Of a stretch of DNA of 64,000 bases, positions 60,903 to 64,000 are shown piece after piece. Positions within the stretch are counted from its first letter, which is position 1, and every line of letters begins with the position of its first letter. The notes beneath the pieces are model-generated. The model made no database searches. It had not been told where the DNA came from and was given only the letters and a program-made list of their open reading frames with translations. The DNA is from Flavobacterium magnum (GTDB lineage: Bacteria; Bacteroidota; Bacteroidia; Flavobacteriales; Flavobacteriaceae): NCBI RefSeq assembly GCF_003055625.1, contig NZ_CP028811.1, positions 744,001 to 808,000 on the forward strand, written 5' to 3'. Position numbers and translations under genes: made by a program.

Positions 60903-62239
60903 TATTGCTTTAGGTTATGGTTGATTTCCCTTTTCAGGAACAAGGCCGTTGTAATGGTCGCCAAAACATCCGCAATAGGAAAGGAAACCCATACGCCAAA
61001 AATATCAAAAAAACGCGGCAAAATCAGGATGAGTGGGATCAGGAAAAATCCCTGTTTGCTCAACGTCAGCATTAAAGCCTTAACTGCCTTGCCTGCTGCC
61101 TGGAAATATCCGGCCCCAATGAGCTGGATGGCAATGACGGGCGACGCAGCAAAAACCCAACGAAGCGCGTTCGGCGTGTCGTCCATCACGGATTGATCGG
61201 TGGTGAACAGGGTAACAATCTGCGCAGCGAAAATCAGGATTACAATGTAAATCGCAATGGCCAACAAGCAGGCGTACTGTATCGCCTTAAAAATGGCTTC
61301 GCGCACGCGTGAAAATTTCTCAGCGCCGTAGTTATACCCTGCGACCGGCAAAAATCCTTCCACAATGCCGTTTACCGGGAACAATGCAAACATCAGCATC
61401 TTACTCACTATACCGTATACCGTCACCGAATGTTCGCCACCATGCTCAAAAAGCACGTGGTTCAGCAAGACCGATAAGATGCTGATGACGCCTTGTCTTG
61501 CAAAGGTCGTCGAACCAAGCGCTCCCACTTCGATGGCGATTTTCGTATTTGGCTTAAAGTCACCCCATTGTAACCTGAGTTTACTTTTAAAAACAAAAAA
61601 CCACAGCAGGTACAGGAAGGCACATGCAAAGGAAACGGCTGTCGCGAGCGCCGCGCCGAAAATGCCCCATCCGAACATTTTAATAAACAGGATGTCCAGC
61701 AGAATGTTCCCCATCGCCGCAATGATCATGGTCGTCATTGCCGCGCCGGCCTTGTCTTCCGCGCGCATCACGGAATTGCCCATCGTCAGGAAAGCCTGCA
61801 ACGGCGCGGCAAGCAGTATCGGGTAAAAGAAGATTTTGGCCGGGGCGATGATTTTGCCTTTGGCGCCAAAAAGTGCCAGTACGTCTTCGGTGAAAATCAA
61901 ACCCAGGATGACCAAAACAGCCGACAGCAGCAGCGTCATGACAATCTGGTGTGCAAATGCAGAACGTGCTGCAGCCTCATCATCGGACCCCAAAGCCCTT
62001 GAAATCACCGAGCTTCCGCCAACGCCTATTGAGAGGCCAAGCGAAGCAATGAGGAATGCAATAGGGGTTACAACCGTTAGGGCGGCAATGGCCAGCGAAC
62101 CCAGCCAGCGTCCGACGAAAATCGTATCGATGAGCAGGTTTACGGTCATAAACAAAATCCCGACTGATGCTGGAACTGCCTGCCGTAGCAGCAGCTTTCC
62201 GATGCTTTGTGTGCCGAGATCCTGCTGGGTTACCGCCAT
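60902..62239 (-). CDS. MATE-family efflux transporter
   Basis: A 445-residue inner-membrane protein with twelve helices and MATE features: LGTQSIGKLLLRQAVPASVG at the start, TIFVGRWLGSLAIAALTVV in helices 2-3, and the second half repeat VNGIVEGFLPVAGYNYGAEKFSRVREA. MATE proteins export drugs or metabolites using a Na+ or H+ gradient. It is locked between hemH (its ATG abuts the hemH stop) and hemJ (one-base overlap), so translation is coupled with heme synthesis genes. Confidence 0.93.
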   Translation of the reverse strand: MAVTQQDLGTQSIGKLLLRQAVPASVGILFMTVNLLIDTIFVGRWLGSLAIAALTVVTPIAFLIASLGLSIGVGGSSVISRALGSDDEAAARSAFAHQIVMTLLLSAVLVILGLIFTEDVLALFGAKGKIIAPAKIFFYPILLAAPLQAFLTMGNSVMRAEDKAGAAMTTMIIAAMGNILLDILFIKMFGWGIFGAALATAVSFACAFLYLLWFFVFKSKLRLQWGDFKPNTKIAIEVGALGSTTFARQGVISILSVLLNHVLFEHGGEHSVTVYGIVSKMLMFALFPVNGIVEGFLPVAGYNYGAEKFSRVREAIFKAIQYACLLAIAIYIVILIFAAQIVTLFTTDQSVMDDTPNALRWVFAASPVIAIQLIGAGYFQAAGKAVKALMLTLSKQGFFLIPLILILPRFFDIFGVWVSFPIADVLATITTALFLKREINHNLKQ

Positions 62240-63262
62240 TTATTGTGAGGATTTTGCCCAGTCGTTGATCCAGTTGCCTACAGTCTGGCACCAATGATCG
62301 TCGTCATTAAGACAGGGAATGGCAAGGAATTCTTCTCCACCGTGTTCCTTAAACTGGTGATTGGCTTCCATAGCAATTTCTTCAAGCGTCTCAAGGCAGT
62401 CTGCTACAAACGCAGGGGTGACAACGGCCAGTTTCTTAATTCCTTTTTCTGGCATTTTGTTGATTTCGACGTCGGTGTAGGGTTCGAGCCATTTGTCTCC
62501 GGCGAGGCGGGACTGAAATGTCTGGCTGTATTTGCCTTCGGGGATGCCAAGGTAAGCCACGACCTGTCTCGTCGTTTCATAGCATTGGTGCCTGTAGCAG
62601 AATTCGTGCGCGGGAGACGGTGTCATGCAGCACTTCCCGTCAATTTTACAGTGCGATTTGGTGACATCGGTCTTGCGTATGTGACGCTCGGGGATACCGT
62701 GGTATGAAAACAACAGGTGGTCGTAATCGTAACTGCCAAGGTGTTTCCTCATCGACTCCGCCAGGGCTTTGATATAGTCCGGTTTGTTGTAAAATGCCGG
62801 AACGGTGGTGAAAGTCATGTTTGGAAAATGCTTCCTGCGCAGTTCTTCGGCTAATACCAGGATTGTCACCGTTGATGCCATGGCGTGCTGCGGGTACAAT
62901 GGAAAAAGCATGACTTCGGTTACACCCTTGTCGTGCAGTTGCTGCAGTCCGGACAGGATATCGGGCTTGCCGTAGCGCATCGCCAGGGCCATCGGGACCT
63001 GCACCTGCTTTTCTACCTTAGCGAACATCCGTTTTGACAAAACGATCAAAGGCGATCCTTCTTCCCACCAAATCTTCTTGTATGCTTCGGCAGATTTCTC
63101 AGGGCGTTTGCGTAAAATGATTCCGCGCACCAGCAGGGCACGCAGCAGGAACGGTACGTCAATGACGTACTTGTCCATTAAGAACTGGTCGAGGTATGGT
63201 TTTACGTCCTTCGCATCCGGGCTTTCTGGTGAGCCGAGGTTTACTAATAATGCTCCTTTCAA
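62240..63262 (-). CDS. hemH: Ferrochelatase with internal cysteine cluster
   Basis: A 340-residue enzyme inserting iron into protoporphyrin IX. KGALLVNLGSPESP, PLYPQHAMASTVT, and HLLFSYHGIPERH (conserved His188) are signatures. An internal stretch has five cysteines: Cys205, Cys211, Cys212, Cys222, Cys227 (SHCKIDGKCCMTP ... EFCYRHQC), which could bind a [2Fe-2S] cluster as in some other bacterial ferrochelatases. It is followed without spacer by the MATE gene and preceded 28 bases upstream by an AraC-type regulator. Confidence 0.95.
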   Translation of the reverse strand: MKGALLVNLGSPESPDAKDVKPYLDQFLMDKYVIDVPFLLRALLVRGIILRKRPEKSAEAYKKIWWEEGSPLIVLSKRMFAKVEKQVQVPMALAMRYGKPDILSGLQQLHDKGVTEVMLFPLYPQHAMASTVTILVLAEELRRKHFPNMTFTTVPAFYNKPDYIKALAESMRKHLGSYDYDHLLFSYHGIPERHIRKTDVTKSHCKIDGKCCMTPSPAHEFCYRHQCYETTRQVVAYLGIPEGKYSQTFQSRLAGDKWLEPYTDVEINKMPEKGIKKLAVVTPAFVADCLETLEEIAMEANHQFKEHGGEEFLAIPCLNDDDHWCQTVGNWINDWAKSSQ

Positions 63263-63290
63263 AATATCTTGGATTTTAATTGTTGTAAAT

Positions 63291-64000
63291 TTAGGTATTT
63301 GGGTTGATTGACATCAGGTATTTCTTTGGGGTCGTGGCAAATTTCTTCTTAAATGCCGAAATAAAATGGCTGCCCGTGCTGTACCCAATCCTGAGCCCGA
63401 CTTCATTCACGTTATACGAGCCGCTGTCGAGCAATTTGCGTGCATAGTCCATTTTGTAATCAAATAGGAAACCGTACACGGTGTCGCCGTAAATCTGCTT
63501 GAATCCCGTTTTGAGCCGCTTTAGGTTCAGGCCTACCTGGTCTGCGAGTTCCTGCAGCCCGGGCGGCTCAGCCATATTCGCAATAATGATTTCCTTCGCC
63601 CGCCGTATCTTCATTACGTTTTCCTCATCGATAAGAAATGGACACTGCTCGGCATCAGGATCCTCGCTTCGGTTGAAATACAGGCTCAGCAGTTCATAGC
63701 CTTTGCCCTTGTAGTAAAGGTTCTTGATTGACGGATTCAGGTTGAAGTGGAATAACTGGCTCAGCACAATCGCCATCGATGGGCTGATATTGCTTTCGTC
63801 ATAATATTTCCTGTCCTGGTTTCCTTCGCTCAGGAACGGGATGTAGTCGGCCTCTGCAGAAAACAGCGAGTGGAATTTTTTGATAGAGATAATCATCGAG
63901 ATCACCCATGAATTTGGTGCCAGTTCGAGATTCAGTGGCAGTTCCTTTTGCGGATTGTATAATAAAAGTGCTTTTTCCTCATTCAGGTCTAAACCGTAAT
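63291..64000 (-). CDS. AraC-family transcriptional regulator (partial, 5' end outside window)
   Basis: The reading frame stays open to base 64000, so at least 236 residues are seen and the N terminus is missing. The C-terminal AraC domain is complete: first helix-turn-helix GLQELADQVGLNLKRLKTGF, then DYKMDYARKLLDSGSYNVNEVGLRIGYSTGSHFISAFKKKF (in parts), the second helix-turn-helix. The upstream part includes SWVISMIISIKKFHSLF. An internal GTG at 63905 is not the real start. Lying 28 bases before hemH on the same strand, it probably controls the heme operon. Confidence 0.88.
   Translation of the reverse strand, partial: YGLDLNEEKALLLYNPQKELPLNLELAPNSWVISMIISIKKFHSLFSAEADYIPFLSEGNQDRKYYDESNISPSMAIVLSQLFHFNLNPSIKNLYYKGKGYELLSLYFNRSEDPDAEQCPFLIDEENVMKIRRAKEIIIANMAEPPGLQELADQVGLNLKRLKTGFKQIYGDTVYGFLFDYKMDYARKLLDSGSYNVNEVGLRIGYSTGSHFISAFKKKFATTPKKYLMSINPNT

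Noticed and set aside
1..64000. CRISPR arrays, insertion sequences, prophage or restriction-modification systems
   Set aside because: No regularly spaced direct repeats, transposase, integrase, phage structural or methylase genes were found among the reading frames.

Overview
This window reads as a chromosomal segment of a Bacteroidota bacterium, almost certainly a Flavobacteriaceae member close to Flavobacterium. The indications are: promoters of the TTG / TAnnTTTG type instead of -35/-10 boxes; a PorZ-type protein of the type IX secretion system; Bat aerotolerance genes; an IPExxxVDY-family protein; a HU-CCDC81/SPOR protein; Shine-Dalgarno-poor starts; and gene orders typical of the group (ileS-dksA-lspA, acpP-fabF-rnc, hppD/hmgA/tryptophan dioxygenase). 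It is mostly core genome. I see no prophage, insertion sequence, CRISPR array, rRNA or restriction system. GC content looks moderate; I did not compute it.

Layout. 1-900: end of batD and all of batE. 0.9-8.4 kb: cvpA, pheS with three uncharacterised neighbours, gpsA, nadD, gmk, yicC, a drug/metabolite transporter and an ArsC/Spx-like reductase. 8.4-13.4 kb: DinB-like protein, DUF3298-type lipoprotein, a trans-sulfuration PLP enzyme, an outer-membrane protein and the divergent glutamate dehydrogenase. 13.5-27.6 kb: porZ, recO, ileS, DksA-like protein, lspA, 5-formyl-THF cyclo-ligase, uvrC, patatin/beta-barrel protein, amino-acid permease. 27.8-33.5 kb: aromatic amino-acid catabolism (hmgA, hppD, tryptophan 2,3-dioxygenase) with a candidate small RNA, a DUF3108 protein and an M23 lipoprotein. 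34-39 kb: pgi, two RlpA paralogues, tRNA-Arg(CCU), dusB. 39-48 kb: purF/pfkB-type kinase/rnhA/purN facing acpP-fabF-rnc and pyk. 48-55.7 kb: HD hydrolase, acyl-ACP desaturase with plsC, recA, an ECF sigma operon, a second plsC. 55.7-64 kb: trpS, dprA, HU/SPOR protein, thioesterase, enoyl-CoA hydratase and a tight AraC-hemH-MATE-hemJ operon cut by the window edge.

Most interesting points. (1) Isoleucyl-tRNA synthetase carries GIHH where class I enzymes have HxGH, the inverted signature linked to mupirocin hyper-resistance. (2) An ECF sigma factor overlaps a gene whose product joins an anti-sigma-like N terminus, one inner-membrane helix, a roughly 300-residue linker and an outer-membrane barrel. 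(3) A promoter and a strong terminator about 115 nt apart, with no ORF between, mark a new small RNA or attenuator at 30.35-30.46 kb. (4) A MATE exporter gene is fused translationally between ferrochelatase and HemJ, and the ferrochelatase has an internal cysteine cluster. (5) Four copies of a dispersed intergenic repeat share flanks but have different central hairpins. (6) A DksA-like protein has C-T-S-A in place of the four zinc cysteines.

Starts were moved downstream of the longest ORF wherever conserved N termini or promoter position demanded it; the reasons are in the entries. All functional names rest on recognition of motifs and family likeness by eye, not on searches.
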